From Parabacteroides sp. 52 (GTDB lineage Bacteria > Bacteroidota > Bacteroidia > Bacteroidales > Tannerellaceae): a stretch of 64,000 nt of DNA. The notes under the pieces are model-generated. The model did no database searches and was not told where the DNA came from. It was given only the letters and a program-made list of their open reading frames with translations. Shown piece after piece: positions 35,175 to 44,644 of the stretch (its first letter is position 1; the number at the start of each line of letters is the position of its first letter). Location: contig NZ_QVMG01000020.1 of NCBI RefSeq assembly GCF_010500925.1, positions 23,918 through 87,917 on the forward strand, given 5' to 3'. A program made the position numbers and the translations under genes.

Positions 35175-38100
35175 ATGAGACAAAGACTCGTATTCTTATG
35201 TTCAATATGGCTCACCCTGTATACTACTCTTTCGTGGGCGCAGCAAGAAGTTACGATTAACGGTACGGTAACCGACAGCGAAAATAATCCGATTATTGGT
35301 GCTACCGTTATAATCAAAGGAACCACAGTAGGAACCACTACTGATCTGGATGGGACATACCGCCTGAAAGCCTCGCCTGATCAGACCTTACAATTTTCTT
35401 ATGTAGGAATGCAACCCCAGGAAATCGTAGTAGGCAATCAGACTCTTATCGATGTACATATGCTTGATGGCGAAATACTGGAAGAAGTCGTGGTGATCGG
35501 CTATGGTATGATAAAGAAAAGCGACCTTACCGGGGCTGTCTCTTCGATGCGTGCCAAAGACCTGATGACCAACATAAACACAAGCGTAGCCGGAGCACTT
35601 CAGGGAAAGATCCCCGGTGTATCTGTGACAAACGTAAGTGGTGAACCGGGCAAAGGCATGAGTATCACGGTGCGTGGTATCACCTCTTTGACCAATAACG
35701 ATCCGCTCTATGTGATCGATGGGGTGTATGGCGACCTGCATATGATCGATCCGGCAGATATAGCATCTATCGAAGTATTGAAAGACGCTTCGGCAGCCGC
35801 CATCTACGGATCAAGGGCTGCCAGCGGGGTAGTATTGGTATCGACCCATACAGGCAGAAAAAACACAGCGGCCAAGCTGGACCTGAATGTATACACCGGT
35901 ATACAACAAATCTCCAAGAAGTTGGATGTGATGAATGCAGCCGAATGGATGAATTTCCTACGGGAGAAAGGGCAGGGTGCCCATCTGGACGGTTCGCGTT
36001 ATGCGCAATCGGTTTCAGGCAAAGGTACCGACTGGCAGGATGAGTTGTATCAAAGTGCGTTGATGTATAAAGCCAATATAGGTATTGGCGGTGGATCGGA
36101 AAATGCGGTATACAATACATCTGTCGGTTATTTGAGTCAGGAAGGTATTATGCGCAATACGAATTACGAAGCATTCACGGCACGTATGAAGACTGAATTC
36201 TCTTTCCTGAACAATCGTTTGAAGATAGGAGAATCTCTTTATTTTAAATCAGGGAAAGGTACGGGTTACAGTGATCACTCCACAGTACAGGATGCTTTAC
36301 GTATGTCTCCTATTGTTCCGGTATATGACAATGCCCGGGAAACAGGCTGGGGAGCGGTGGAAGACTGGATGAATAATATGAGTAATTGTGTCGGTAGTAC
36401 GTATACAAACTCGAACTGGGGAAATGATAATCGCAAATCTCTGGATATCTTATTCAATGGATATCTTCAACTGGAGATTCTGGAGGGTCTTCAATATAAA
36501 TTAAACTTTTCCTTGGATCAGTCGCAGATAAACAATAGGGCGTACCGGAAGGTGTTTGATTTTGGTGCCGGAGGATCGAACCAACTGCCGGACCTGAGTG
36601 AAAATAGCTCCCATTACAAAACATGGGTATTGGAAAACACCTTACACTATGATAAGACATTTGATAAACATATGGTTTCTGCCCTGGTGGGGTATTCGGC
36701 ACAGAAGTACAAAATAAGAAACCTGTCCGCCATGCGGGAAGAACTGCCTGTGGGCACATCGGTGATTGGAGCCGGTTCCGCCTCCCTGCAAAGCAATAAT
36801 GGCTCCGCTTATCACAGCGGTCTGCTTTCTTTCTTCGGACGTGTGATGTACAGCTATGACTCCCGTTATATGTTATCGGCCTCTATCCGTCGGGACGGTT
36901 CTTCCAAGTTTGAAGACGGGCATCGCTATGGTAATTTTCCTTCTTTCTCTTTGGGCTGGAACATACACAACGAAGCCTTTGCAGAAGAGTGGAGGTCGGT
37001 TGTCAGTGAACTGAAACTGAGAGCCAGCTACGGGAAGTTAGGGAATCAACAGATCAGCGATTATATGACCAAAAGAACGCTCTCTTCCAGTATCAACTAT
37101 GTGCAGGGCGACCAATGGTGGTTAGGGAATATCACCGGAAACAACTGGGTATCCCCTTCCGACCTGACATGGGAGACAACCGAAACAGCCAATATAGGTT
37201 TAGACGCCTCTTTCCTGAACGGGCGCTTAAGTCTTACCGCCGATGCCTTTATCCAGGAGACAAAAGACGTATTGATGCCGGTATCGATGCCGGGCTCTGC
37301 CGGGCTGGACGGAAGTCCGACGCTGAATGCGGGTACGATCCAGAATAAAGGGTTCGAATTAGCTATCACACACCGCCATACGGTAGGCGAAATCTATTAT
37401 AGCATAACAGCCAATATGTCGTCCATCAGCAACAAAGTGAAAAAGATTACCGTCGGAAACGAACAAGAAATCGGAGGATACAATCCACAAGGCTTAGGCA
37501 CGATTACCTGGTTCAATATCGACGAACCGATGGGGGTGTTCCGTGTCATTCAGACGGATGGCATCTTTCAGTCGCAAGCCGAGGTCGATGCCTACCGAAA
37601 TGTCAATGGCGATCTGATTCAACCGGCAGCACAACCGGGAGATATCCGTTTCATCGATTATAACAAAGACGGAGCAATTAATGATGCCGATCGACAGACA
37701 GTAGGCAAACCTTTGCCCGATGTGGCGTTTGGTCTTCGTGGCAGTGTGGAATGGAGAGGGCTTGATCTGAATTTCTTCTTCGACGGCATGGTGGGCAACT
37801 CCATCTATAACTTTACCCGCTACCGATTGGAGAATATGGAAAAATACGAAAACTATTCCAAAGACATCCTGAAAGCCTGGACACCAGGCAATACCCGTAC
37901 GGATGTTCCCCGCTGGTCGAAGATGGGTGACGAAGTGGATCCGAACAAAAACGCCCGTGTTAATTCCGACCGTTGGATAGAAAAAGGGGACTTTCTTCGT
38001 CTGAAAACATTGGAGATTGGTTATACCCTGCCCAAAGAGCTGACAGGCAAAATGATGATCGACCGTTTGAGACTGTATACCGCTATGGAAAATCTGTTTA

Positions 38101-38243
38101 CCCTTACCGGATACTCCGGCTATACGCCAGACTTGGGATATACCGATAATAATACGTCTTATACGGCTTTGGCAAGAGGTACAGACCATGGGCGTTATCC
38201 ACAGGCACGCACAATCTCTTTCGGTATGCAAATTGGCTTCTAA
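35175..38243 (+). CDS. SusC/RagA-family TonB-linked outer-membrane transporter
   Basis: A 1022-residue SusC-type receptor. Signal peptide MRQRLVFLCSIWLTLYTTLS to about residue 22; carboxypeptidase-regulatory-like domain (about 27-100, GTVTDSENNPIIGATVIIKG); TonB plug with VVVIGYGMIKKSDLTGAVSS and the family hallmark LYVIDGVYGD; then a large beta-barrel ending ISFGMQIGF. It imports a ligand bound by its SusD partner, encoded 25 bp downstream. The start is fixed by the -7 box at 35130. Ligand: probably a sulfated or phenolic compound or a glycan, judged only from the downstream sulfotransferase. Confidence 0.96.
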   Translation: MRQRLVFLCSIWLTLYTTLSWAQQEVTINGTVTDSENNPIIGATVIIKGTTVGTTTDLDGTYRLKASPDQTLQFSYVGMQPQEIVVGNQTLIDVHMLDGEILEEVVVIGYGMIKKSDLTGAVSSMRAKDLMTNINTSVAGALQGKIPGVSVTNVSGEPGKGMSITVRGITSLTNNDPLYVIDGVYGDLHMIDPADIASIEVLKDASAAAIYGSRAASGVVLVSTHTGRKNTAAKLDLNVYTGIQQISKKLDVMNAAEWMNFLREKGQGAHLDGSRYAQSVSGKGTDWQDELYQSALMYKANIGIGGGSENAVYNTSVGYLSQEGIMRNTNYEAFTARMKTEFSFLNNRLKIGESLYFKSGKGTGYSDHSTVQDALRMSPIVPVYDNARETGWGAVEDWMNNMSNCVGSTYTNSNWGNDNRKSLDILFNGYLQLEILEGLQYKLNFSLDQSQINNRAYRKVFDFGAGGSNQLPDLSENSSHYKTWVLENTLHYDKTFDKHMVSALVGYSAQKYKIRNLSAMREELPVGTSVIGAGSASLQSNNGSAYHSGLLSFFGRVMYSYDSRYMLSASIRRDGSSKFEDGHRYGNFPSFSLGWNIHNEAFAEEWRSVVSELKLRASYGKLGNQQISDYMTKRTLSSSINYVQGDQWWLGNITGNNWVSPSDLTWETTETANIGLDASFLNGRLSLTADAFIQETKDVLMPVSMPGSAGLDGSPTLNAGTIQNKGFELAITHRHTVGEIYYSITANMSSISNKVKKITVGNEQEIGGYNPQGLGTITWFNIDEPMGVFRVIQTDGIFQSQAEVDAYRNVNGDLIQPAAQPGDIRFIDYNKDGAINDADRQTVGKPLPDVAFGLRGSVEWRGLDLNFFFDGMVGNSIYNFTRYRLENMEKYENYSKDILKAWTPGNTRTDVPRWSKMGDEVDPNKNARVNSDRWIEKGDFLRLKTLEIGYTLPKELTGKMMIDRLRLYTAMENLFTLTGYSGYTPDLGYTDNNTSYTALARGTDHGRYPQARTISFGMQIGF

Positions 38244-38268
38244 TTATTAATTGTAAAGATTTAAAGAG

Positions 38269-39897
38269 ATGAGAACAATCATATATAAAAAAGGCATTTT
38301 AATAGCATGGGTGTTTTGTTTATTAACAGCCTGCAACTCGGACTTCCTCAATGAAGTAAATCCGAACCAACCGACGGAAGATACGTATTGGAATACGGAA
38401 GCAGATGCGGAAGCTGCTTTGGCTACGATCTACTCGCCCATCCGTGGACAGATGTATGGATACTGGGGGGCTTTTACCGGTTTTCAGAATCAGAATGTGC
38501 GGGGAGACGATGTGCATCCTATCCAGGATGACCCGACTACCTGGCAAACAACGGTTTTTATCAACGACCCGAACAATTCGCATCTGGCAGACGACTGGGG
38601 ATTATTGTACAAAAGTATCAGCCGGGCCAATACCTTTATCACCAACGTAGACAAGGTTGAGATGGATATCACCCGTAAAAATGAAATGCTAGGCGAAGCG
38701 TATTTCTTACGCGCATGGAACTACTTTATGCTGGTGATGAACTGGGGAGATGTGCCCTTGCGCCTTACTCCCATCCAGAATACGGACGAATCGATGTCAC
38801 CCTCTACTGCGGAGGCGGAAATATGGGTACAGGTAGAGGCGGATCTGAAACAGGCCAAAACCTTGTTGCCGGTGACACGTCCCGCAGCTCAAAACGGACG
38901 CGTCACCAAAGGGGCAGCCATTGCTTACCTGGGCAGAGCCTATATCTATCAGAATAAATTCGCCGAAGGGAAAGCCGAATTGGAAGAGATCATGCAAAGT
39001 CCCTATACCTATGAGTTAGTTGCCGACTATGAAGATAACTATACGGAAAAGAATGAGTTCAATGAAGAGTCGATTTTTGAAATCAACTATATGCAGTTTG
39101 GTACCGGAGGTGTTTGGGGGAATGACGGAAGCGATACGCCTCAGATAAATATCCTGGCGAACTTCGTCGGTTCGCCGACAACAGATGGCTGGTATAAGAT
39201 TCAACCATCCAAATCAATCGTAGATGAGTTTACGGCCGAAGAACGTCCCGCCGGCGCAGACTCCCGCTGGGACAAACGCATGTATACCAATTTCTTCTTT
39301 AAATATTCGGATTATAACGATCCGAGACCCGATGAAACCTGGTATGGGGAAAAGAATATTTCCATGGACGATCTTTGGACAGGTACTGCCGGCAAACGCA
39401 CCGGTAATGAACCGGGGTATTCATCGATCGACGGGATGCCGGGACGTTTTATTATTAAAAAGTTCACCGCTTTCTGGTCAAGCAATGGAGATGGCATGTA
39501 TCATTCCGAAAAACATACCAATAACATCCGCGTGATGCGTTTTGCCGAAGTATTGTTATTACATGCCGAGGCAGCAGCAAAGACAGGAAATCTGACAGCA
39601 GCAAACAGCAGTCTTACGCGCATCCGCGACCGGGCCGGATTGGCTCAGAAGAGCTGGGCAAGCGCTGATGAGATAATGAAAGAGATAGAACATCAACGCC
39701 TGCTCGAATTTTGGATGGAAGGGCACCGCTTCTATGATCTGAAACGCTGGTATACGGCTGCCGAGATTAAAAATATATGGATGCAAAGAGGTAAACTGGG
39801 AGCGAACAACTTCCAGGAAAAGCACCTGTACTATCCGATCCCTCAGGGCGAAATCAATTCCAATACAGAGATCGAACAACATCCTCTGTGGAGATAA
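38269..39897 (+). CDS. RagB/SusD-family surface lipoprotein
   Basis: A 542-residue lipoprotein with lipobox LLTAC (Cys22) followed by the typical NSDFLNEVNPNQPTEDTYWN start. It has TPR-like helices (GEAYFLRAWNYFMLVMNWGDVPL, about 143-165; GRVTKGAAIAYLGRAYIY) and the C-terminal SusD family segment (RFAEVLLLHAEAAAKTG, LLEFWMEGHRFYDLKRW). It forms the lid over the SusC barrel and binds the ligand. It lies 25 bp after susC. A hairpin at 39904-39945 separates it from the sulfotransferase gene. Confidence 0.96.
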   Translation: MRTIIYKKGILIAWVFCLLTACNSDFLNEVNPNQPTEDTYWNTEADAEAALATIYSPIRGQMYGYWGAFTGFQNQNVRGDDVHPIQDDPTTWQTTVFINDPNNSHLADDWGLLYKSISRANTFITNVDKVEMDITRKNEMLGEAYFLRAWNYFMLVMNWGDVPLRLTPIQNTDESMSPSTAEAEIWVQVEADLKQAKTLLPVTRPAAQNGRVTKGAAIAYLGRAYIYQNKFAEGKAELEEIMQSPYTYELVADYEDNYTEKNEFNEESIFEINYMQFGTGGVWGNDGSDTPQINILANFVGSPTTDGWYKIQPSKSIVDEFTAEERPAGADSRWDKRMYTNFFFKYSDYNDPRPDETWYGEKNISMDDLWTGTAGKRTGNEPGYSSIDGMPGRFIIKKFTAFWSSNGDGMYHSEKHTNNIRVMRFAEVLLLHAEAAAKTGNLTAANSSLTRIRDRAGLAQKSWASADEIMKEIEHQRLLEFWMEGHRFYDLKRWYTAAEIKNIWMQRGKLGANNFQEKHLYYPIPQGEINSNTEIEQHPLWR

Positions 39898-39903
39898 GAT
39901 TGT

Positions 39904-39949
39904 GATCTTCCGTTCCTTCCCTGAATAGGTAAGAAACGGAAGATCGTTT
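39904..39949 (+). terminator. Hairpin between susD and the sulfotransferase gene
   Basis: GATCTTCCGTTCCTT and AAGAAACGGAAGATC form a 15-bp stem with one mismatch, followed by GTTTTACC. The U-tract is short, so it may be a partial terminator that lowers downstream expression, or an mRNA-end stabiliser. Confidence 0.65.
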
Positions 39950-39982
39950 TACCTCATACATTCTCAAAAACAGCAATTTCAA

Positions 39983-41803
39983 TTGGATCATATGGCATTA
40001 CGAAAAAAAACTATTCAAAGAGATGCGTTTATGGAGCTCTTATCCTTTTTCCTGTGGATAGGTATAGGGATATTGTCTGGCTCTTGTGAAGAGGATATAA
40101 AAGCCCCCCTAGACATCAGCGGAGATATTGCTACTTTGGAAAAAATCATCTCCGAAGGAAATCTCTTAATACATACTGAGAAAAAAGAGGGAGAGAACAT
40201 TTTGATTTTTGAGACCGACACCTTGACGATCGACTCCGAGCGGATACTGGATATATATGTGGATAAAGCCCATTGGAAAACATCGTTAACCTTTACCGAT
40301 AAGACAACATTGGAGATACCCACTTTGGCGGAATCGTTTCATGTAGAAAAGATCCGGTTAAACCCGACTACCTATGCGCCCCTCTCTGCCCGGGTGAATG
40401 TTTCTTTTCCGGTAGAAGGGAAAGTGAAGATGCGGATAAAAAGCAAAGAGAAAGAAATAGCTGATATCAACCATCTGTTTACGACATACGGTTATAATCA
40501 CCAGATAGACATTCATGGCCTTTATCCGGATCATTTAAACACCGTTTATCTCTCTTTTACAGATAAAAAAGGGAAAGAACGTCTGACGGACACCTTGAAG
40601 ATACAAACAGAAAACATCTCAAAGATTATCAATACACAAACCAAATCCATCCAGCTGAACACCTCCGGGATGGAGCCGGGATTGTTCCTGATCAGCTATG
40701 TAGGAGGTACATTGTACGATGCCCATCGCCCGTATATGATCGATGGCAAAGGTAATACGCGCTGGCTCTTAGCCCTAGCTCATCATCCGGAACTGGTTAA
40801 GTTGATTGCCGGGAATGGTTTCAAGAGATTGAAGAACGGCAATTTCATTGCCGGCGGAAGGGAAAATCAAATGCTTTATGAGATCAATATGATGGGGGAA
40901 ATCCTGCACCGCTGGGATCTGCAACCGATAGGCATCGGCTTTCATCACGATATCATCGAGATGCCCACAGGCAATCTGTTATTCACTGCTACAAAAATGG
41001 GAGATAAAAAGCCGGATGGCTCGGCTGCTATCATGGATTATGTAATCGAACTGCACCGGGAAACCGGGGCTATCGTGACGGCATGGGACTTGAAACAATC
41101 ACTTGATGTAAACCGCGACCTATTGAGAGTGGATCAAGGCAAGAGCAATTGGGCACATGGCAATGGATTGGCTTATATCAAAGAGCAGGATGCGATCATC
41201 CTTTCTACCCGCTTCCAGGGATTTGTCAAATTGGATCGGCAGAACAAGGTGAAATGGATCTTATCTCCCCAAAAAGGATGGAGTCAAAACGGACAAGGTA
41301 TTCTCTTAAAGAATTATCTATTGAATCCGGTAGACGCAAAGGGAAATCCGATCACAGACAAAGAGGTATTGGATGGAAACGTACCGGATGAGTCATTCGA
41401 ATGGAACTGGACTTCACATAGTCCGCGGTTACTGCCCGACGGTAATCTACTTATTTTTGACAATGGATATATGCGCCATTACAAAAGAGACCAGCGCAAT
41501 GGGTACAGTCGGGCCGTTATCTATAAGATCGATGAAACCCAAAAGACCGTACAGCAAGTATGGCAATATGGGAAAGAACGGGGTAATGCGTGTTATGCCT
41601 ATGCCGGTGGTTCGGTTCAATACCTGCCTGTAAAAGGGAACATCTTGTTTGCCAGTGGCATGAATGCGGAAATATCTTCCGGCAGAGGAGGTCGAATCCT
41701 GGAGATAAATGTGCAAAACAAAGAGGTGGTATGTGAAATTGAAATAAAGCCACCCCATAGCTCACCATTTCAATGTGCTGCACATATGTCTTTATATCCG
41801 TGA
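39983..41803 (+). CDS. Aryl-sulfate sulfotransferase (ASST-type) lipoprotein
   Basis: A 606-residue predicted lipoprotein (signal with LSGSC lipobox) of the PAPS-independent ASST family, which moves sulfate from one phenol to another through a sulfo-histidine. An N-terminal beta domain (about 40-215) precedes a beta-propeller. Candidate active-site residues are H322 (FHHDIIEMPTGN), H392 (NWAHGNGL), R410 (STRFQGF) and H479 (WTSHSPRLLPDGN). The 18-residue H392-R410 spacing equals the H356-R374 spacing of E. coli AssT as I recall it, so H479 would be the sulfated histidine. A start at 40031 (MELLSFFLW) is an alternative. It is third in the SusCD cluster. Confidence 0.9.
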   Translation: MDHMALRKKTIQRDAFMELLSFFLWIGIGILSGSCEEDIKAPLDISGDIATLEKIISEGNLLIHTEKKEGENILIFETDTLTIDSERILDIYVDKAHWKTSLTFTDKTTLEIPTLAESFHVEKIRLNPTTYAPLSARVNVSFPVEGKVKMRIKSKEKEIADINHLFTTYGYNHQIDIHGLYPDHLNTVYLSFTDKKGKERLTDTLKIQTENISKIINTQTKSIQLNTSGMEPGLFLISYVGGTLYDAHRPYMIDGKGNTRWLLALAHHPELVKLIAGNGFKRLKNGNFIAGGRENQMLYEINMMGEILHRWDLQPIGIGFHHDIIEMPTGNLLFTATKMGDKKPDGSAAIMDYVIELHRETGAIVTAWDLKQSLDVNRDLLRVDQGKSNWAHGNGLAYIKEQDAIILSTRFQGFVKLDRQNKVKWILSPQKGWSQNGQGILLKNYLLNPVDAKGNPITDKEVLDGNVPDESFEWNWTSHSPRLLPDGNLLIFDNGYMRHYKRDQRNGYSRAVIYKIDETQKTVQQVWQYGKERGNACYAYAGGSVQYLPVKGNILFASGMNAEISSGRGGRILEINVQNKEVVCEIEIKPPHSSPFQCAAHMSLYP

Positions 41804-41879
41804 GGCATTTAAGTTAAATAAGGCAATACTATAAAATAGAAGAACAGATCTACATACAAAAGAAAAGAACTCTTAAGAA

Positions 41880-41965
41880 ACGATGCTTCATCATTTGAAT
41901 GAGCATCGCATAGGCTCTTGTTTAGGAGACTCCCGGTTTGGTGGAAAACCGGGAGTTCTTTTTGT
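41880..41965 (+). terminator. Terminator of the SusCD-sulfotransferase cluster
   Basis: Two hairpins: CGATGCT...AGCATCG (about 41881-41908) and CTCCCGGTTT-GGTGG-AAAACCGGGAG followed by TTCTTTTTG (about 41932-41963). The second is a classical terminator; the next gene is convergent. Confidence 0.85.
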
Positions 41966-41970
41966 ATCCC

Positions 41971-42777
41971 TTAGAGAGAAAGACGTTCTTTCAGTAGTTT
42001 GTATCCGCTGGTACTGGCACGCAGGCTGGTTCCGTTTTTGAGTTTTACCTGGTAATTTTCTTTGCCGAATAATTCGACACGGGCAATAAAATCGGTATTG
42101 ACAATCGAAGAACGGTGGATACGTACAAAGGTCAAAGGCAGATGCTGCTCGAAATATTTCATCGTCTGTTCCTTTATATATTGTCCGGAAGAGGTGAAAA
42201 GGGTGACGTAATCGCCACTTGCCTGCAGGCAATACAATTCTTCAAGATGCACAATGTGGATACGGCTGCCGTCTTTGACGGAGATGCGGTCAATACAGTC
42301 AGTCGAAAAGGTCGCTGTTATTTCGGACTGCTTCTCTTTTTCTTGTCTCATTCTTTCTTCTTCCAACATCTCGCGGCATTGTTGCTCATTCTGCAGGTTT
42401 TCGTACCATTGCAAAAGAATGATCCAGCAAAGCAAGCCTAAGACAAAACGAAGAGGTAAGGTATAAAGAAAAGACTCCTGATTTTCAAGTCCCAGGATTG
42501 TCATAACCGTAAAGCTGATACCCAGGCACACCAACTGAACCAAGAATGCCAGAAACAATTGCACCTGCCATACACGGATATATTCCAATACAAACCAGGC
42601 AAAAAAGCCGGCGACCGTCAGTAATCCGGTTGACAAAATACTATCTCCCCAAGCCTGCATAGGCGTTGCCTGTCCATACCGGAGAAGAACGACTCCTTGT
42701 AAGCCGGCTACCAGGAGAATAAGTAGACTTCCCTTTATCCTGTGGGTCATGGATTGTATGAGTGGATGTGTATACAT
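41971..42777 (-). CDS. Membrane-bound LytTR-type transcriptional regulator
   Basis: A 268-residue protein with four predicted transmembrane helices (about 16-32, 44-67, 72-96, 103-125), a charged coiled-coil (127-152) and a C-terminal LytTR DNA-binding domain (about 165-268, with EELYCLQASGDYVTLF and RIHRSSIVNTDFI). There is no receiver domain, so it is a one-component regulator that senses at the membrane and binds DNA directly. It follows the LiaF-like gene by 2 bp on the same strand, pointing to joint function in envelope sensing. Confidence 0.88.
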   Translation of the reverse strand: MYTHPLIQSMTHRIKGSLLILLVAGLQGVVLLRYGQATPMQAWGDSILSTGLLTVAGFFAWFVLEYIRVWQVQLFLAFLVQLVCLGISFTVMTILGLENQESFLYTLPLRFVLGLLCWIILLQWYENLQNEQQCREMLEEERMRQEKEKQSEITATFSTDCIDRISVKDGSRIHIVHLEELYCLQASGDYVTLFTSSGQYIKEQTMKYFEQHLPLTFVRIHRSSIVNTDFIARVELFGKENYQVKLKNGTSLRASTSGYKLLKERLSL

Positions 42778-42779
42778 CT

Positions 42780-43505
42780 TTAGCTTTTAATATACAATCC
42801 ACCAAAATTAACATTCCCCTGAATGATCAATCTATGTTCATTGTCAATCTGCGGGGCAAGCATACGTTTGTCTTCCACTCCTCCAAAGGTATTGTCTACC
42901 TGGACAATCACATTCCAATGAGTAGGCACAAAAATTTCAATGCTGCCGAACGAGCAATCCACCTTGATATATGTCTCAGCCACCTCCAGGGTCGTACGCC
43001 GAAGATCCAATGCGATGGAACCAAAGGAAGCTTCCAGATTGGCTCCGCCGAAAACAGGATCCAATACAATATGTTTGGCTTCGCCGAAAGTAATATTCGA
43101 TGTGACATATCCATCTTCCGTAGTGGTTGATTCCGTATGCTCTCCTATCGGTTTATGTCCCCAGCAGGATGTACTGTTTTTATTGAACAGTTTCAAAAGT
43201 ATGCCTATCCCGATAACGATCAGTAATACCGGCCAATATGTCCCCATCCCATAAAAACCGGGCAAAAGAAAATAAACACCTACTGCCATCAGTATCAAGC
43301 CTCCTATCAGATTCCGTTTAAACAATTGGAAGACACCGATGTAAACAAGCAACATCTGCCAGGAAATAACTGTACGGAATACCGACGTAGTGACCCATCC
43401 TAAGTTATGAGCCAGATACATTATACCTATAATAATAAAACCAAGTGCTACACCGATCGTATTCAATGTACGATGCCGGGAATGTCTGTGTGATGTGTTA
43501 TTCAT
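42780..43505 (-). CDS. LiaF-like envelope stress protein
   Basis: A 241-residue protein with four N-terminal transmembrane helices (about 15-105, LiaI/DUF5668-like) and a C-terminal beta-rich LiaF domain (about 135-241) with repeated FGG/FGS turns (PVFGGANLEASFGSIALDL, NTFGGVEDKRM, VNFGGLYIKS). LiaF-type proteins modulate cell-envelope stress responses in Firmicutes; in Bacteroidetes they often accompany LytTR regulators as here. A -7 box TAGTTTTG is at 43539-43532. A Thr/Glu-rich linker joins the two parts. Confidence 0.85.
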   Translation of the reverse strand: MNNTSHRHSRHRTLNTIGVALGFIIIGIMYLAHNLGWVTTSVFRTVISWQMLLVYIGVFQLFKRNLIGGLILMAVGVYFLLPGFYGMGTYWPVLLIVIGIGILLKLFNKNSTSCWGHKPIGEHTESTTTEDGYVTSNITFGEAKHIVLDPVFGGANLEASFGSIALDLRRTTLEVAETYIKVDCSFGSIEIFVPTHWNVIVQVDNTFGGVEDKRMLAPQIDNEHRLIIQGNVNFGGLYIKS

Positions 43506-43746
43506 AATTCCATTTGTTTTAAATTCAGAGGCAAAACTATCATATCCCTGTATACTATGCTATAAAGAAACGCCTATTCATGGGAGTTTCCCGACGAATG
43601 ACGGAATATGGACGGTAAATAAAGTATGCATTACAAACATACATATAAATTTAAAAAGTATAATCTTTTCGTCAAAGACTAAATCTCTATTTTCTTTTGG
43701 GGGTGTCAATCGTTTCCGTACGGAATTCGCGACACATATAAAACCC

Positions 43747-43781
43747 AAAAAGGGAGTGAGAAAACCTCACTCCCTTTTTTA
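43747..43781 (-). terminator. Fumarate reductase operon terminator
   Basis: AAAAAGGGAGTGAG, loop AAAAC, CTCACTCCCTTTTTT, 19 bp after the stop of the iron-sulfur subunit gene. Symmetric enough to work both ways. Confidence 0.9.
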
Positions 43782-43799
43782 CTATTTAAGAGACATTGT

Positions 43800-44555
43800 T
43801 TAGTCTTGCAGTTTCGCCTTGATGAACTCGCGGTTCAGGCGGGCGATGTTGCTGATCGATACGGCTTTCGGACATTCGGCTTCGCAGGCGCGGGTGTTGG
43901 TACAGTTACCAAAACCCAATTCGTCCATCTTCGATACCATCGCTTTGGCACGACGGGCTGCTTCTACGCGGCCTTGTGGTAACAAAGCCAACTGGCTCAC
44001 CTTCGCGGAAACGAACAACATGGCCGAACCGTTCTTACAAGCGGCAGCACAGGCACCACAACCGATACAAGCGGCCGCGTCCATGGCCAGGTCAGCATCC
44101 TTTTTAGGAATAGGAATCGCGTTCGCGTCGGGGATCCCTCCGGTATTAATAGAAACAAATCCACCGGCCTGGATGATCTTGTCGTACGCATAGCGATCGA
44201 CCATCAGGTCGCGGATCACCGGGAAACCGGCCGAACGCCAAGGCTCGATGGTGATCGTTGCGCCGTCGTCGAACTTACGCATATGCAACTGGCAAGTAGT
44301 GATTTCGGTATCCGGTCCGTGTGGATGTCCGTCGATATAGAGCGAACACATCCCACAGATGCCTTCGCGGCAGTCGTGATCGAATACAACCGGTTCTTTT
44401 CCTTCGTTAACCAATTGTTCGTTCAGGATATCAAGCATTTCAAGGAATGATGTTCCCTGGGAAATGTCCTTTAGCTGATAGGTTTCGAAAGCTCCTTTTT
44501 CTTTCGGGCCTCTCTGACGCCAAACCTTCAGGGTGATATTTATATTTTTGTCCAT
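43800..44555 (-). CDS. frdB: Fumarate reductase/succinate dehydrogenase iron-sulfur subunit
   Basis: A 251-residue electron-transfer subunit. Cluster ligands are visible: 2Fe-2S in CREGICGMC with the later C (CQLHM), then [11 protein letters not shown] and [14 protein letters not shown] for the 4Fe-4S and 3Fe-4S centres. It passes electrons between the cytochrome b subunit and the flavoprotein at the inner membrane. It is the last gene of the frdC-frdA-frdB operon (cytochrome, flavoprotein, Fe-S order). In anaerobic Bacteroidales the complex mainly reduces fumarate, making succinate. Confidence 0.96.
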   Translation of the reverse strand: MDKNINITLKVWRQRGPKEKGAFETYQLKDISQGTSFLEMLDILNEQLVNEGKEPVVFDHDCREGICGMCSLYIDGHPHGPDTEITTCQLHMRKFDDGATITIEPWRSAGFPVIRDLMVDRYAYDKIIQAGGFVSINTGGIPDANAIPIPKKDADLAMDAAACIGCGACAAACKNGSAMLFVSAKVSQLALLPQGRVEAARRAKAMVSKMDELGFGNCTNTRACEAECPKAVSISNIARLNREFIKAKLQD

Positions 44556-44563
44556 GATTCTCT

Positions 44564-44640
44564 TTAGAATTATAAATTGTAAATTGTAAATTATAAATTG
44601 CTGTTATCAATCATTGTTTATAATTGATAATTAACAATTA
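44564..44640. repeat. AT-rich short-repeat interval in the frd operon
   Basis: Tandem ATTATAAATTGTAAATTG-like units with inverted partners TTATAATTGATAATTAACAATT between frdA and frdB. No gene; could fold or set mRNA stability. Confidence 0.5.
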
Positions 44641-44644
44641 ACCA

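Noticed and set aside
37494..38231. 245-codon minus-strand ORF inside susC
   Set aside because: Antisense shadow in the barrel region of the SusC-type gene.
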